Positions 33,794-43,641 are shown, counted from the stretch's first letter. The stretch is 64,000 nt of DNA from Rhizobiaceae bacterium CPCC 101076 (GCA_003347645.1 QDFX01000016.1:1-64000), one strand, 5' to 3'. Translations and numbers: made by a program. Notes: generated by a model from the letters alone, not told the origin.

Positions 33794-34427
33794 TCGTCAG
33801 CGACGCCCGGCTGATCTTCGATTCGATTGCCTTGATGCGGCGATTGTGCGCCGTCCAGTTGATGCGGCTTCTTGAACTCCTCGCTCCCGCCGCCGTCTTC
33901 ACCCGTCCGCCAGCCATGGCAACCGCGGGCGCGCCGAAGGTCGCGACCGGAACCTCGCCACGCACCGAATAACCCTGCTCCGCCAGGATCTGCCGGACCC
34001 GGACACAATAGGCGACGGATTTGTGCGAGAACCGTGTCTCGCCGTGCCCGGCGCGGTATTTCATCACCGTCGTGCAGACGTCGCCGCCGGCGAGTCGCCA
34101 AGCGCCGGTGAGGTAGGTCACGCCGTAGCGGATGTTCGTGGTAGGAACGCGAAGCTCGGCATTGGTGCCGTAGAAGCCGAGCATGCGCGCGGTCGAGGGC
34201 AGGATCTGCATCAGCCCCACCTCGCCGGCGTCACCCGAGGCGAAGATCTGATAACCGCTCTCCACGGTCGCGACCGCGTCGGCGATCTCGGGCGGCATGC
34301 CAGATTTGACGGCCTCGGTGCGGACCATCACACGCAGGGCGACAGGATCAGGCTCGGGCGCGACCTCCTGCGCCGCCGCGGGAAGCGTCATGGCGAGCGC
34401 GGCGGTGGGTACAAGCAGGAGGCGCAT
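33783..34427 (-). CDS. Lytic transglycosylase (SLT domain)
   Basis: A 214-residue periplasmic protein with a signal peptide (about 1-18, ending PAAAQ). The SLT fold is visible: EIADAVATVESGYQIFASGDAGEVGLMQILPSTARMLGF (catalytic Glu in VESGY, then GLMQI), then NIRYGVTYL and a Y-R-A-G-H-G motif. It cleaves glycan strands of peptidoglycan. The C-terminal 45 residues are basic and low-complexity. ATG at 34427 has an AGGAGG-like site nearby. Confidence 0.87.
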   Translation of the reverse strand: MRLLLVPTAALAMTLPAAAQEVAPEPDPVALRVMVRTEAVKSGMPPEIADAVATVESGYQIFASGDAGEVGLMQILPSTARMLGFYGTNAELRVPTTNIRYGVTYLTGAWRLAGGDVCTTVMKYRAGHGETRFSHKSVAYCVRVRQILAEQGYSVRGEVPVATFGAPAVAMAGGRVKTAAGARSSRSRINWTAHNRRIKAIESKISRASLTIMQ

Positions 34428-34497
34428 CCACTCATAATGCACGAAACGGTGAGGCGATCCTGTGGCGGTGACTTTCCCCGGACTGCGAAGCGGGAGC

Positions 34498-34551
34498 GAC
34501 CTCATCCTGAGCCGCGAGCGAAGCTCGCGTGGACGCTCCGCGTCCGGCTCA
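34498..34551. repeat. CCTCATCC-type palindrome before cysW 3' end
   Basis: CCTCATCCTGAGCC with internal GCGAGC/GCTCGC and GGACGC/GCGTCC stems. It is a shortened relative of 8086-8191 and touches the cysW stop codon, where it may fold at the transcript end. Confidence 0.6.
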
Positions 34552-35436
34552 GTGCCGCCCGCCGCCCTTTTTCCGCGCCGCCCGGCCGCCCTCGTCGAAT
34601 CGCTCGATGGCGACCTTCACCAGGATCGTCACCAGCGCCAGCCCGGTCAGCACCGTCGCCGCCGCGAATGCGCCCGCTGAATTATAGTCGTTGTACAGAA
34701 GCTCGATCTGCAGCGGCAGCGTATTGGTGACGCCGCGGATATTGCCTGAGACGACAGAGACCGCGCCGAATTCGCCCATGACGCGCGCATTGCAGAGGAT
34801 GGCGCCATAGAGCAGCGCCCATTTGACGTTCGGCAGCGTCACCGACAGGAACATGCGAAGGCCGGACGCGCCGAGGCTGACCGCCGCCTCCTCGTCGTCC
34901 GTTCCCTGCACCTGCATCAGCGGGATCAGCTCGCGCGCGACGAACGGCGCGGTGACGAACAGGCTGGCGAGGAAGATGCCCGGCAGCGCGAACATGATCT
35001 TGATGCCCGCCGCGTCGAGCAGCGGACCGAGCAGGCCTTGCGCGCCGTAGACGAAGAGATAGGACACGCCGGCGATGATCGGCGACACCGAGAACGGGAT
35101 CTCGATCAGAGCAACGAGGAGATTGCGGCCGCGAAAGCGGAACTTCGTCACCGCCCAGGCGGCCGCGATGCCGAACACGACATTGATCGGCACAACGACG
35201 AGCGCGGTCACCAGAGTCAGCCAGATCGCATGGAGGGTCTCGGGCGCGAAGAGATTGGCGCCGTATGTCCTGATGCCGACGGCGAGCGCCTGCGAGAAGA
35301 TGACGACGAGCGGCAGGACGATGACGAAGAAGGTCAGCACCAGCACGCTGCCGAGAATGATCGCGCGCGCCGTCCGGCCCTCGCAGACGCGGGTCGTGGA
35401 ATGCGTGCTTTGCGGATTAGCGCGGCCGAAGAACAT
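34549..35436 (-). CDS. cysW: Sulfate ABC transporter permease CysW
   Basis: A 295-residue inner-membrane permease with six helices. The C-terminal-side EAA loop is DEEAAVSLGASGLRMFLSVTLPNVKWALLYG, and FSVSPIIAGVSYLF is typical of CysW. It ends in a basic tail (AARKKGGGRH). Its ATG overlaps the cysT stop by one base. It follows cysT and sbp in order, but the ATPase gene cysA does not follow; the next gene is a lytic transglycosylase on the same strand. Confidence 0.92.
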   Translation of the reverse strand: MFFGRANPQSTHSTTRVCEGRTARAIILGSVLVLTFFVIVLPLVVIFSQALAVGIRTYGANLFAPETLHAIWLTLVTALVVVPINVVFGIAAAWAVTKFRFRGRNLLVALIEIPFSVSPIIAGVSYLFVYGAQGLLGPLLDAAGIKIMFALPGIFLASLFVTAPFVARELIPLMQVQGTDDEEAAVSLGASGLRMFLSVTLPNVKWALLYGAILCNARVMGEFGAVSVVSGNIRGVTNTLPLQIELLYNDYNSAGAFAAATVLTGLALVTILVKVAIERFDEGGRAARKKGGGRH

Positions 35437-36269
35437 CAGTCCCCCCGCCCGACATAGCGCAGGTGCCAGGCCTGCAGCAGATTGGTGAGGATCAGCATCG
35501 CGAAGGCGAGGAGCAGCAAGATCGTCGAGATCGCCGCCGCTGCCGGGTAGTCGTATTCCTCGAGCCGGATGAAGGCGAGGAGCGCCGCGATCTCGGTATA
35601 GTTCGGCTGGTTGCCGGCGATGAAGATGACCGCTCCGAACTCACCCAAGGAGCGGGCGAAGGCGAGCGAGCAGCCGGCGAGGAAGGCTGGGAAGATCGCC
35701 GGGAAGATGACCGAGCGGAAGATGCGCAGATCCGACGCGCCGAGCGTCAGTGCCGCCTCCTCCACCTCCGGGCCGAGATCCTCCAGCACCGGCTGCACCG
35801 AGCGAACCACGAAAGGCAGGCTGGTGAACACCATCGCCGAGGCGATGCCGAGCGGCGTGTAGGCGACGGTGATGCCGAGCGGGTCGAGCCAGCTTCCGAG
35901 CCAGCCGTTCTTGGCGAACAGCGCCGTCAGCGCGATGCCGGCCACCGCCGTCGGCAGCGCGAACGGGACGTCGACGAGTGCATCGAGCAGGCGCTTGCCC
36001 GGAAAGTCGTAGCGCACGAGCACCCAGGCGAGGCCGAGGCCATAAACGGCGTTGAAGACGGACGCGCCGAGCGCGGCGAGGAGCGTGACGCGGAATGCGG
36101 CGACGACGCGCGGGCTGGTGACGATGGCGAAGAACTGGTCCCAGCCGGTGTTCGCGGCTTGCATCAGGAGCGCAGCCAGTGGCAGCAGGACGATCACGCC
36201 GAGATAGACGAGCGTGATGCCAAGCGCGAGGCGATAGCCGGGAAGGACGCGACGTGGACGGGAAGACAT
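35436..36269 (-). CDS. cysT: Sulfate ABC transporter permease CysT (CysU)
   Basis: A 277-residue permease. Helices begin at YRLALGITLVYLGVIVLLPLAALLMQA; the EAA loop is EEAALTLGASDLRIFRSVIFPAIFPAFLAG, followed by FARSLGEFGAVIFIAGNQPNYTEI, a CysT hallmark. ATG at 36269 follows a GGACGGGAAG site; the longer frame runs into non-coding sequence. It forms the channel with CysW. Confidence 0.92.
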   Translation of the reverse strand: MSSRPRRVLPGYRLALGITLVYLGVIVLLPLAALLMQAANTGWDQFFAIVTSPRVVAAFRVTLLAALGASVFNAVYGLGLAWVLVRYDFPGKRLLDALVDVPFALPTAVAGIALTALFAKNGWLGSWLDPLGITVAYTPLGIASAMVFTSLPFVVRSVQPVLEDLGPEVEEAALTLGASDLRIFRSVIFPAIFPAFLAGCSLAFARSLGEFGAVIFIAGNQPNYTEIAALLAFIRLEEYDYPAAAAISTILLLLAFAMLILTNLLQAWHLRYVGRGD

Positions 36270-36323
36270 CGCGTCGGTGATTAGCGGGAGTGGGGCGCGG
36301 ACGCTAGTGGACTGAAACGCACG

Positions 36324-36358
36324 TGTCCCGGAAGCGGCATCGCCGCTGTCCGGGACCC
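36324..36358. repeat. Hairpin between sbp and cysT
   Basis: GTCCCGG with CCGGGAC arms (36327 region), enclosing AGCGG/CCGCT. It lies between the sbp stop and cysT start and may shape the expression ratio of binding protein to permease. Confidence 0.5.
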
Positions 36359-36446
36359 ATAAGCCCTGTGGCCGATTGAACCGCAAGCGCTGCGGCATAT
36401 GGATCCGGGCCTTCCGCGCTAGGCGCTCCAGCCGGGATACGCATGC

Positions 36447-37448
36447 TCACTTCCCGACGAAGACCTGGTCGAGCTTGCCGCCCGAGGCGAAATGGTCCTT
36501 CATCACCTTGTCCCAGCCGCCGAAGACGTTCTCGACGGTGAGGAGGCGAACCTCCGGGAACTCGGCCTTGTGCTTCTCGACGACGTTCTTGTCGTTCACG
36601 CGATTGGCGAAGCCGGCCAGGATCTCCTGGCCCTCCGGCGAATAGAGGTAGTCGAGATAGGCTTTAGCCAGATCCCTGGTGCCGTGCTTGTCGGCGTATT
36701 TGTCGACGACGGCGACCGGGAATTCGGCGAGCAGGCTGACCGGCGGAACGACCGTCGCGACCTTTTCCTTGCCGTACTGCTTCACCACGCCCGAGGTCTC
36801 GGCCTCGAAGGTGATCAGGACGTCGCCGATGTCACGCTCGACGAAGGTCGTCGTCGCGGCGCGGCCGCCGGTGTCGAACACCGCGACGTTCGACAGGAAC
36901 TTCTTGATGAACTCGTCGGCCTTGGCGGTGTCGCCCTCATACTTCCCGAGCGCGTAGGCATAGGCGGCGAGATAGGTGTAGCGGCCATTGCCCGAGGTCT
37001 TCGGGTTCGGGAAGACGAGCTTCACGTCGTCACGGACGAGATCGTCCCAGTTCTTGATGTTCTTCGGATTGCCCGCGCGAACCACGAAGGCCGGCAGCGA
37101 GTAGTACGGCGAGGCATTGTTCGGGAACGCCTTCTGCCAGTCCTTGGAGACCGCGCCCTTGTCGGCGAGCACCTGGACGTCGGTGACCTGGTTGAAGGTC
37201 ACGAGATCGGCCTCGAGGCCCTCCAGGATCGCGCGGGCCTGCTTGGACGAGCCTGCGTGCGACTGGTTGACCGTGATGTCCTTGCCGGTCTTCGCCTTCC
37301 ACACCTTGGCGAATTCGGCGTTCACCGCGACGTAGAGCTCGCGGGAAATGTCGTAGGACACGTTGAGAAGCGTGTTCGCATCCTGCGCGCGGGCAGGAGC
37401 GACGAAGATGAGGGACGCGGCGATGGCCGCGAGAACGAGGCGTTTCAT
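36447..37448 (-). CDS. sbp: Sulfate ABC transporter substrate-binding protein
   Basis: A 333-residue periplasmic protein with a signal peptide (residues 1-22, APARAQ). Family features: LLNVSYDISRELY near residue 30, QSHAGSSKQARAI, FPNNASPYYSLPAFVVRAGNPKNI, PNPKTSGNGRYTYLAAYAYAL and FETEAETSG-like DVLITFEAETSG. It binds sulfate (or thiosulfate) for CysTW. ATG at 37448 follows GAGATTTCG. The 179-base divergent spacer to macA is A/T-rich. Confidence 0.93.
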   Translation of the reverse strand: MKRLVLAAIAASLIFVAPARAQDANTLLNVSYDISRELYVAVNAEFAKVWKAKTGKDITVNQSHAGSSKQARAILEGLEADLVTFNQVTDVQVLADKGAVSKDWQKAFPNNASPYYSLPAFVVRAGNPKNIKNWDDLVRDDVKLVFPNPKTSGNGRYTYLAAYAYALGKYEGDTAKADEFIKKFLSNVAVFDTGGRAATTTFVERDIGDVLITFEAETSGVVKQYGKEKVATVVPPVSLLAEFPVAVVDKYADKHGTRDLAKAYLDYLYSPEGQEILAGFANRVNDKNVVEKHKAEFPEVRLLTVENVFGGWDKVMKDHFASGGKLDQVFVGK

Positions 37449-37627
37449 CGAAATCTCCAGTCGGTCGGTTCGAATATGCATAGCGGCGTGTGGTTGTAAA
37501 TAATTATCCGACTTTGAAATGCTATCCGGCTAAATATACATTTTTTGATTGCTATTCGCGTTGCGCAGGGTTGCGCCGCATTCCGCGTATATGTTTCGAG
37601 AGCGTCCCGCTCCCGGACCTGAGTTGA
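37449..37627. promoter_or_regulatory. Divergent promoter region sbp / macA
   Basis: An A/T-rich spacer (TTGTAAATAATTATCC and AAATATACATTTTTTGATTG) between the divergent sbp and macA genes. It must hold both promoters. I see no perfect operator palindrome, and no gene. Confidence 0.4.
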
Positions 37628-38872
37628 ATGCCCGTAACCGAAGCTCCGCGTACCGCCGAGACCCGCCCGTCGCTCGATCTCGATTTCAAGGACACGCCCA
37701 AAAAGCCGAAGCGCCGAGTGTCGACGCGCGTGGCGGCTCTTGCCGTCCTGCTGCTGACCGGCGCGGCCGGGGCTTATTGGTATTGGGGCGGCTCGGGTCA
37801 GGGCACGGCGGCCGCACTGCAAATAGCACAGGCGACGCGGGGCGATATCGTCGACAGCGTTTCGGCGCTCGGCAATCTCCAGCCGCGCGACTATGTCGAT
37901 CTCGGCGCGCAGGTGTCCGGACAGCTCAAGACGATCCATGTCGATGTCGGCGCCGAGGTGAAATCGGGCGATCTCCTCGCCGAGATCGACCCCGTCGTCC
38001 TCAACACCAAGGTCGAGGCCGGCCGCGCCTCGCTCGCCGCGCTGAAGGCGCAGCTCCAGGACAAGGAAGCCCAGCGCGACCTCGCCAACCAGACGCTCGA
38101 GCGCCAGCGCAAGCTCGTGGAGACCAGGGCCGTCTCCGAAACGACGTTCGAGAGCGCCGAGGCGACCGCGCGCTCGGCCGCGGCACAGGTCGACATGCTG
38201 AAGGCGCAGATCCAGCAGACCGCCGCGACACTGAAAGGGGACGAGGCGACGCTTGGCTATACGAAGATCGTCTCGCCGATGGCCGGCACTGTTGTCTCGA
38301 TTTCGGCCCGCGAGGGCCAGACCCTGAACGCCAACCAGCAGGCGCCGATCATCCTGCGCGTCGCCGACTTGTCGACCATGACCGTGTGGACGCAGGTCTC
38401 GGAGGCCGACGTGCCGAAGCTGAAGCTCGGCATGAAGGCGACGTTCACGACGCTCGGCTCCGGCCAGCAGAGCTGGGAAGGCACGCTCCGTCAGGTGCTG
38501 CCGACGCCGGAAATCACGAACAACGTCGTGCTCTACACCGCTCTGTTCGACGTCCAGAACCCGAAGCGTGAACTGATGACGCAGATGACCGCGCAGGTCT
38601 TCTTCGTCGTCGCCGAGGCCAAGGGCGTCCTGACGATCCCGACGGCGGCGCTGCGTGAATCCCGGCCCGGCAGCGGCCAATACACGGTCCTGATCAAGGA
38701 TGGATCGTCCACCGAGCGCCGCCCGGTCGAGGTCGGCGTGAAGACGCGCGTCCTTGCCGAGGTGAAATCCGGACTGAAGGAAGGCGACACCGTCGTGATC
38801 GGCTCCTCCAGCCCAACAGGCGCCGGCAATCCGGGCGGCGGCCAGCGTCGTCCGGGGATGATGCGGCTGTGA
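37628..38872 (+). CDS. macA: MacA-type periplasmic adaptor protein
   Basis: A 414-residue membrane-fusion protein with a single N-terminal helix ([22 protein letters not shown], residues 33-55), barrel-lipoyl halves ([31 protein letters not shown] and [23 protein letters not shown]) flanking a coiled-coil ([31 protein letters not shown]), and a C-terminal barrel. It links MacB to an outer-membrane TolC-like protein. The GTG start of macB overlaps its stop. Confidence 0.92.
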   Translation: MPVTEAPRTAETRPSLDLDFKDTPKKPKRRVSTRVAALAVLLLTGAAGAYWYWGGSGQGTAAALQIAQATRGDIVDSVSALGNLQPRDYVDLGAQVSGQLKTIHVDVGAEVKSGDLLAEIDPVVLNTKVEAGRASLAALKAQLQDKEAQRDLANQTLERQRKLVETRAVSETTFESAEATARSAAAQVDMLKAQIQQTAATLKGDEATLGYTKIVSPMAGTVVSISAREGQTLNANQQAPIILRVADLSTMTVWTQVSEADVPKLKLGMKATFTTLGSGQQSWEGTLRQVLPTPEITNNVVLYTALFDVQNPKRELMTQMTAQVFFVVAEAKGVLTIPTAALRESRPGSGQYTVLIKDGSSTERRPVEVGVKTRVLAEVKSGLKEGDTVVIGSSSPTGAGNPGGGQRRPGMMRL

Positions 38873-40839
38873 AGCACGTCGAGCTCCCGTCCGGCTCGGT
38901 CGCGACCGGCGAGCCGCTGATCGAACTCAGCGGCATCGTGAAGACCTATGGCGGCGAGGTGCCGGTCGAGGTGCTGCACGGCATTTCGCTGAGCATCTAT
39001 CCAGGCGAGTTCGTCGCCATCATGGGCGCGTCGGGCTCCGGCAAGTCGACTTTGATGAACATCCTCGGCTGCCTCGACAAGCCGACGCGCGGCACCTACC
39101 GCTTCGCCGGCCGCGACGTCTCGGAACTCGGCCGCGACGAGCTCGCACGCCTGCGCCGTGACGAATTCGGCTTCGTTTTCCAAAGCTACAATCTGATCGC
39201 CAACGCCACCGCGCTGGAAAATGTCGAGGTTCCGGCGATCTATGCCGGCCTCGACCTCGCGACGCGGGAAAGCCGCGCCACGCACCTTCTCGGCGCGCTC
39301 GGCCTCGCCGCACGCACCGGCCACCGGCCGAGCCAGCTGTCGGGCGGCCAGCAGCAGCGCGTCTCGATCGCCCGTGCGCTGATGAACGGCGGCCGGATCA
39401 TCCTCGCCGACGAGCCCACCGGCGCGCTCGATTCGAAGAGCGGCGCGGAGGTCATGGCGCTGCTGCAATCGCTCGCCGAGCGCGGCCACACGGTGATCCT
39501 GATCACCCATGACCGCGAGGTCGCCAAGCACGCCCGCCGCGTCATCGAGATCCACGACGGCAACATCACGTCCGACACGGGTCCAGATCTCGCGGCGGCG
39601 AACGCACCTGTCCTGCCGGCATCCGAGCCCGGCCATTCCTCGCTGGCGGCGGACATGGCCGAGGCCGGAAAGATGGCGATCCGGGCGCTCCGGACGAACC
39701 TGTTCCGCACCATCCTCACACTGCTCGGCATCATGATCGGCGTGGCGTCGGTCGTGGCCATGCTGGCGGTTGGACAGGGCGCGCAGCGCGAGGTGCTCGC
39801 CCGCATCGGCTCAATGGGTTCGAACCTCCTCGTCGTACGTCCCGGCGCGCCGAACGAGCGCGTGCAGGCGGGATCGAGCGTGCTGACGCTCATTCCGGAG
39901 GACGGCGACGCCGTCGCCGAACTGCCCAACGTCTCCGCCGCCGTTCCCGAGCGAAGCGGCCAGGTGACTCTCCGCATCGGCAATCGCGACTACCAGACCC
40001 AGGCGACCGCGACGACAGTCGACATGCCCGAGACCCGCAACTGGCCGGTCGAGCGCGGCGTCTTCTTTTCGCGCGCCGACCAGGACGGTCGCGCGACGGT
40101 CGCGGTCATCGGCCAGACGGCGGCGAAGAATCTCTATGGCGAGGCCGACCCGGTCGGCAGCTTCCTCTTGATCAACAACGTGCCGTTCCAGATCATCGGC
40201 CTGATGGGTCCGAAGGGTGCCTCGCAATTCGGCGGCGACCAGGACGACGTCGTCTTCGTGCCAGTGACGACCGGCAGCATGCGCCTGTTCGGCGATCCGA
40301 GCGTCCGCAGCCTGACCATCGCCGTCACCGATACGACGCGGATGGACGAGACGCAGGCCGCCGTGACCGGCGTGCTGAAGGAACGGCATGGCAAGGAGGA
40401 CTTCCAGATCCGCAACATGGCGGCTTTGGTCGAGACCATCTCGTCGACGCAGCGGACGCTCTCGGTCCTGCTCGCCTCCATCGCCGCGATCTCGCTCCTC
40501 GTCGGCGGCATCGGCATCATGAACATCATGCTGATGAGCGTGACCGAGCGGACGCGCGAGATCGGCATCCGTATGGCGACGGGCGCGGCGACGCGGAACA
40601 TCCTGCAGCAGTTCATGACCGAGGCCGTGGTGGTGGCCGCGTTCGGCGGCACGCTCGGCGTCGTGCTCGGCTTTGCGTCCGGCGCAGCGATTGCGATGGC
40701 CGGGCTGCCGCTTCAATTCACCGTGCTGCCGGTCGTGGTGGCGTTCGCCTGCGCGGTGATGACGGGCATCGTGTTCGGTTTCATGCCGGCGCTGAAGGCG
40801 GCGCGGCTTGATCCTGTCACGGCGCTCGCCTCGGACTAG
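38869..40839 (+). CDS. macB: MacB-type ABC transporter
   Basis: A 656-residue fused ATPase and permease. ATPase domain 1-240: Walker [12 protein letters not shown], signature [15 protein letters not shown], Walker [13 protein letters not shown]. Then helix 1 ([21 protein letters not shown], near residue 280), the periplasmic MacB_PCD domain, and three FtsX-type helices at the end ([22 protein letters not shown]). It starts at GTG overlapping the macA stop. It exports macrolides, peptides or lipoproteins together with MacA. Confidence 0.93.
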   Translation: MKHVELPSGSVATGEPLIELSGIVKTYGGEVPVEVLHGISLSIYPGEFVAIMGASGSGKSTLMNILGCLDKPTRGTYRFAGRDVSELGRDELARLRRDEFGFVFQSYNLIANATALENVEVPAIYAGLDLATRESRATHLLGALGLAARTGHRPSQLSGGQQQRVSIARALMNGGRIILADEPTGALDSKSGAEVMALLQSLAERGHTVILITHDREVAKHARRVIEIHDGNITSDTGPDLAAANAPVLPASEPGHSSLAADMAEAGKMAIRALRTNLFRTILTLLGIMIGVASVVAMLAVGQGAQREVLARIGSMGSNLLVVRPGAPNERVQAGSSVLTLIPEDGDAVAELPNVSAAVPERSGQVTLRIGNRDYQTQATATTVDMPETRNWPVERGVFFSRADQDGRATVAVIGQTAAKNLYGEADPVGSFLLINNVPFQIIGLMGPKGASQFGGDQDDVVFVPVTTGSMRLFGDPSVRSLTIAVTDTTRMDETQAAVTGVLKERHGKEDFQIRNMAALVETISSTQRTLSVLLASIAAISLLVGGIGIMNIMLMSVTERTREIGIRMATGAATRNILQQFMTEAVVVAAFGGTLGVVLGFASGAAIAMAGLPLQFTVLPVVVAFACAVMTGIVFGFMPALKAARLDPVTALASD

Positions 40840-40844
40840 GTCTA

Positions 40845-42053
40845 TTATTCAGCGGCTTCGGGCAGTCCTTCGCCGCGTCGAGCATCGGCCTTCTCCAGAG
40901 CGAACGACACCGCCCAGATCGCCAGCCCCGCAAGTGCGAGAAGCGTGCCAACCCAGCCGGTCGAGGTCAGTCCGTAACCGGCCGTGATCGCCATGCCGCC
41001 GAGCCAGGGTCCGAGGGCATTGGCGGTGTTGAAGGCTGAATGGTTGAGCGCCGCTGCGAGCGCCTGCGCGTCGCCGGCGACATCCATGAGCCGGGTCTGC
41101 AGGACCGGACCGAGGGCAACTCCGAAGCCGATGCAGAACAGCACGACCATCAGCGCAGCAAGATTGTGGGTCGCGGCGGGATAGATCGCGAGCACCACCG
41201 CCGACCAGATCAGCAGCGCCGCCGCCGTCGGCATGAGGGCGCGGTCGGCGAAGCGGGGCATGACGAGACTGCCGATGGTCATGCCGATGCCGAAGACCGC
41301 CAGCGCGAACGGCATCGCCTCCGGCGAGGCGTCGGTCACCTGCATCATCGTCGTGGTGAGATAGGTGTAGACGGCGAAAACGCCGCCGAAGCCGATCGCC
41401 CCGATCGCGAGCGTCAGCCAGACCTGCGGCCGCTTGAGCGCCGCGAGTTCGCCGAGCGGACTGTGCGCACCCTTGTGATCGCGGTCAGGCACGAAGGCGG
41501 CGACGAGAATCGCCGTGAGCGTCGCGATCGCGGCGACGAGGCCGAACGACCAGCGCCAGCCGACATATTGTCCGATCAGACTCGCGACCGGCACGCCGAC
41601 GATCGTCGCGATGGTCAGGCCGAGAAACATCCGCCCGATCGCCGTCGTACGGCGGCTCTCCTCAACGAGCGAAGCGGCGGTCAACGCCGCGATGCCGAAA
41701 TAGACGCCGTGAGGCAGACCGCTGAGAAAGCGGAAGACCAGCATCCATTCGACGTTCGGCGCCATTCCCGAGAGTGCATTGAAGATCGCGAATGCGATCA
41801 TCAGCGCGATCAGAAGCGTTCGGCGGCGCATTCCCGCGGTGAGTACCGCGAGGAGCGGAGCGCCGACGACGACGCCAAGCGCATAGGCGCTGATGACGTG
41901 ACCGGCCCGCGCGACGTCGATGCCGAATTCACCGGCAAAGTCGGGCAGAAGGCTCATCGTCGCGAATTCGGTGGTGCCGATGGCGAAGCCGCCGAGCGCC
42001 AATGCGAAGATGACCAGTCTGGGCGCGGCGGCCGAGGATGTGGAGGTTCTCAA
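40845..42053 (-). CDS. MFS exporter, AraJ/DHA1 branch
   Basis: A 402-residue 12-helix protein: VIFALALGGFAIGTTEFATMSLLPDF at the N-terminus and SGLPHGVYFGIAALTAASLV in helix 4, as in AraJ/YdhP-type exporters. No ATG fits: the reading frame begins at TTG 42053, with no ribosome site visible before it, and a perfect 9-base inverted repeat (42064-42088) is immediately upstream. This may be a leaderless or nearly leaderless start. The 3' end is 5 bases from the convergent macB. Confidence 0.82.
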   Translation of the reverse strand: MRTSTSSAAAPRLVIFALALGGFAIGTTEFATMSLLPDFAGEFGIDVARAGHVISAYALGVVVGAPLLAVLTAGMRRRTLLIALMIAFAIFNALSGMAPNVEWMLVFRFLSGLPHGVYFGIAALTAASLVEESRRTTAIGRMFLGLTIATIVGVPVASLIGQYVGWRWSFGLVAAIATLTAILVAAFVPDRDHKGAHSPLGELAALKRPQVWLTLAIGAIGFGGVFAVYTYLTTTMMQVTDASPEAMPFALAVFGIGMTIGSLVMPRFADRALMPTAAALLIWSAVVLAIYPAATHNLAALMVVLFCIGFGVALGPVLQTRLMDVAGDAQALAAALNHSAFNTANALGPWLGGMAITAGYGLTSTGWVGTLLALAGLAIWAVSFALEKADARRGEGLPEAAE

Positions 42054-42063
42054 ATCGAATTAC

Positions 42064-42088
42064 TGCTGGAACTGTGAATGTTCCAGCA
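42064..42088. promoter_or_regulatory. Perfect inverted repeat at the start of the MFS gene
   Basis: TGCTGGAAC-TGTGAAT-GTTCCAGCA: 9-base arms, 7-base spacer, 10 bases before the presumed TTG start. The position fits an operator covering the promoter, typical for repressor-controlled exporters. No regulator gene is adjacent. Confidence 0.55.
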
Positions 42089-42166
42089 ACATAGGGGCCT
42101 CGACCGGCTGGAGTGTCCCGGTATGGGCAGGCCTCGGTTGCGCGGGGCGCAGTGCCGGACCGACGC

Positions 42167-42194
42167 GAAAAGGGCCGCCCGGAAGGGCGACCCT
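42167..42194 (-). terminator. Intrinsic terminator of the FAS1 gene
   Basis: On the minus strand AGGGTCGCCC, a TTCC loop, GGGCGGCCCT (one G-U pair) and then TTTT. It begins 30 bases after the FAS1 stop codon. Confidence 0.8.
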
Positions 42195-42224
42195 CTCTGC
42201 AGACCGGGAAGGAGGGTTGGGAAA

Positions 42225-42809
42225 TCAACCCGGCAGCAGAACCTTGTCGACGACGTGGATGACGCCGTTCGACTGCATGACATCGGCCTGGGTGACGTCC
42301 GACTTGCCGCCCTTGGCGTCCGTCAGGACGACCTTCTTGCCGTCCACCATCGCCGTCAGGCTTTCGCCGTTGACCGTCTTGAACACGGCCTTGCCGCCGC
42401 CCTTCCTGATCGCCGCCATGATGTCCTCGGCGGTGTGAGTGCCGGCGACCACATGATAGGTGAGCACGCCGCTCAGCATCTTCTTGTGATCGGGCTTCAG
42501 CAGGGTCTCGACCGTGCCCTTGGGAAGGCCGTCGAAGGCCTCGTTCGTCGGGGCGAAGACCGTGAACGGGCCTTTGCCAGACAACGTGTCGACCAAGCCG
42601 GCCGCCTTCACCGCAGCGACGAGCGTGGTGTGGTCCTTCGACTTGACGGCGTTCTCGATAATATTCTTCGACGGATACATCGGCGCTCCACCGACTTCTA
42701 CCGTCTTCTCCATCATCATACCTTGCGCGTTAGCGTAATTCGTGATGACGGCGACAGGCGCAAAGAGACATGCTGTAGCAATTGCGCCGAACAGAAGATT
42801 CCTGTCCAT
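42225..42809 (-). CDS. Secreted fasciclin (FAS1) domain protein
   Basis: A 194-residue protein with a signal peptide (MDRNLLFGAIATACLFAPVAV..., cleaved after about NYANAQ). One FAS1 domain: LVAAVKAAGLVDTLSGKGPFTVFAPTNEAFDGLP (H1 box), LSGVLTYHVVAGTH (YH motif) and IHVVDKVLLP (H2). FAS1 proteins act in adhesion or unknown periplasmic roles. It follows an RskA-like anti-sigma gene and an ECF sigma gene; in mycobacteria SigK/RskA control the FAS1 proteins MPT70/MPT83. A terminator follows it. Confidence 0.88.
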   Translation of the reverse strand: MDRNLLFGAIATACLFAPVAVITNYANAQGMMMEKTVEVGGAPMYPSKNIIENAVKSKDHTTLVAAVKAAGLVDTLSGKGPFTVFAPTNEAFDGLPKGTVETLLKPDHKKMLSGVLTYHVVAGTHTAEDIMAAIRKGGGKAVFKTVNGESLTAMVDGKKVVLTDAKGGKSDVTQADVMQSNGVIHVVDKVLLPG

Positions 42810-42859
42810 CCCTGTATACCTCCATATGCATGCCTTCCGCCCTCTCAGAAGACATAGAA

Positions 42860-42888
42860 CATACGGAGCTGGATGAATTACGGATGCA
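42860..42888 (-). promoter_or_regulatory. Candidate ECF (SigK-like) promoter of the FAS1 gene
   Basis: On the minus strand: TGCATCC, a 16-base spacer, then CGTATG, about 50 bases upstream of the FAS1 ATG. The GCATCC ... CCGTAT form resembles the CCATCC/CCGAAT promoters reported for mycobacterial SigK. Only this one copy was found, so it is tentative. Confidence 0.4.
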
Positions 42889-42906
42889 AATCTTCGACAA
42901 ATTTTG

Positions 42907-43641
42907 TCAGACGTTGTGCATCGCGCCCTTGGCCACGACCGGGCCTGTCGGCTGACCAGTCGGCGAACCGCCCATCGGCTCGACCGAGATCGCCAGGACG
43001 CCGTTCGCCCGCGTCTGGGGCATGACGGTATCGGGCATGGGTAGCGTGACCGGCCCCTTGGCGACGAAGGTGCCGAGCGAGACCGGCGAACCGCCCGCCG
43101 GGATGAGCCAGAGCTCGTGGGTATGCTGAGGCGGCGCCGGTGAATCGGCCGCCGGCATCAGCACGATACGTCCGGCCGATTTGTCGACCGTCACCATGAA
43201 CGCGGAACGGCCGTCTTCGAGGTTCAGCATCGCGACCATGGTCTTCGGCGGTACCAGCGGCGTCGAGAACAGCAGCAAGGCGAGGCATGCGGCGGCGAGA
43301 CCGCTCGCGGCGAAACCGATTCCGCGCCAGACCGGCAGGCTGTGCCAGAAGCCGTTGCGCGGCGCCGCGCGAAGGGTCGCCACCGGAACGGTGGGCGGGT
43401 GGATGTGATCCGCGATGCCGGCCCAGACATGCTCGGGCGGCTTGACCGGCTCGATGCAATCGATCAACGGGGAAAACCGCGTCTCCCAGAACGAGACTTC
43501 GTCCGCGAACACCGGATCGTCCCGCAGACGGAGAAGCAGCGCCTCGCGTTCCTCGTCCTGCACCAGCCCGAGAACGAGCTCGGCGGCGAGCGGCCGCTCG
43601 ATGCCGTCCTCAAACACCGGCTCTGGTGCTTTCGGGCTCAT
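42907..43641 (-). CDS. RskA-type anti-sigma factor
   Basis: A 244-residue protein. The N-terminal cytoplasmic zone (LAAELVLGLVQDEEREALLLRLRDDPVFADEVSFWETRFSPL) is the anti-sigma helix bundle of RskA/ChrR-linked factors; one membrane helix follows near 103-123 (IGFAASGLAAACLALLLF); the C-terminal periplasmic part (HTHELWLIPAGGSPVSLG) is the RskA domain. It would hold the sigma factor until proteolysis. ATG 43641 overlaps the sigma stop (ATGA), so they are coupled. Confidence 0.9.
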   Translation of the reverse strand: MSPKAPEPVFEDGIERPLAAELVLGLVQDEEREALLLRLRDDPVFADEVSFWETRFSPLIDCIEPVKPPEHVWAGIADHIHPPTVPVATLRAAPRNGFWHSLPVWRGIGFAASGLAAACLALLLFSTPLVPPKTMVAMLNLEDGRSAFMVTVDKSAGRIVLMPAADSPAPPQHTHELWLIPAGGSPVSLGTFVAKGPVTLPMPDTVMPQTRANGVLAISVEPMGGSPTGQPTGPVVAKGAMHNV

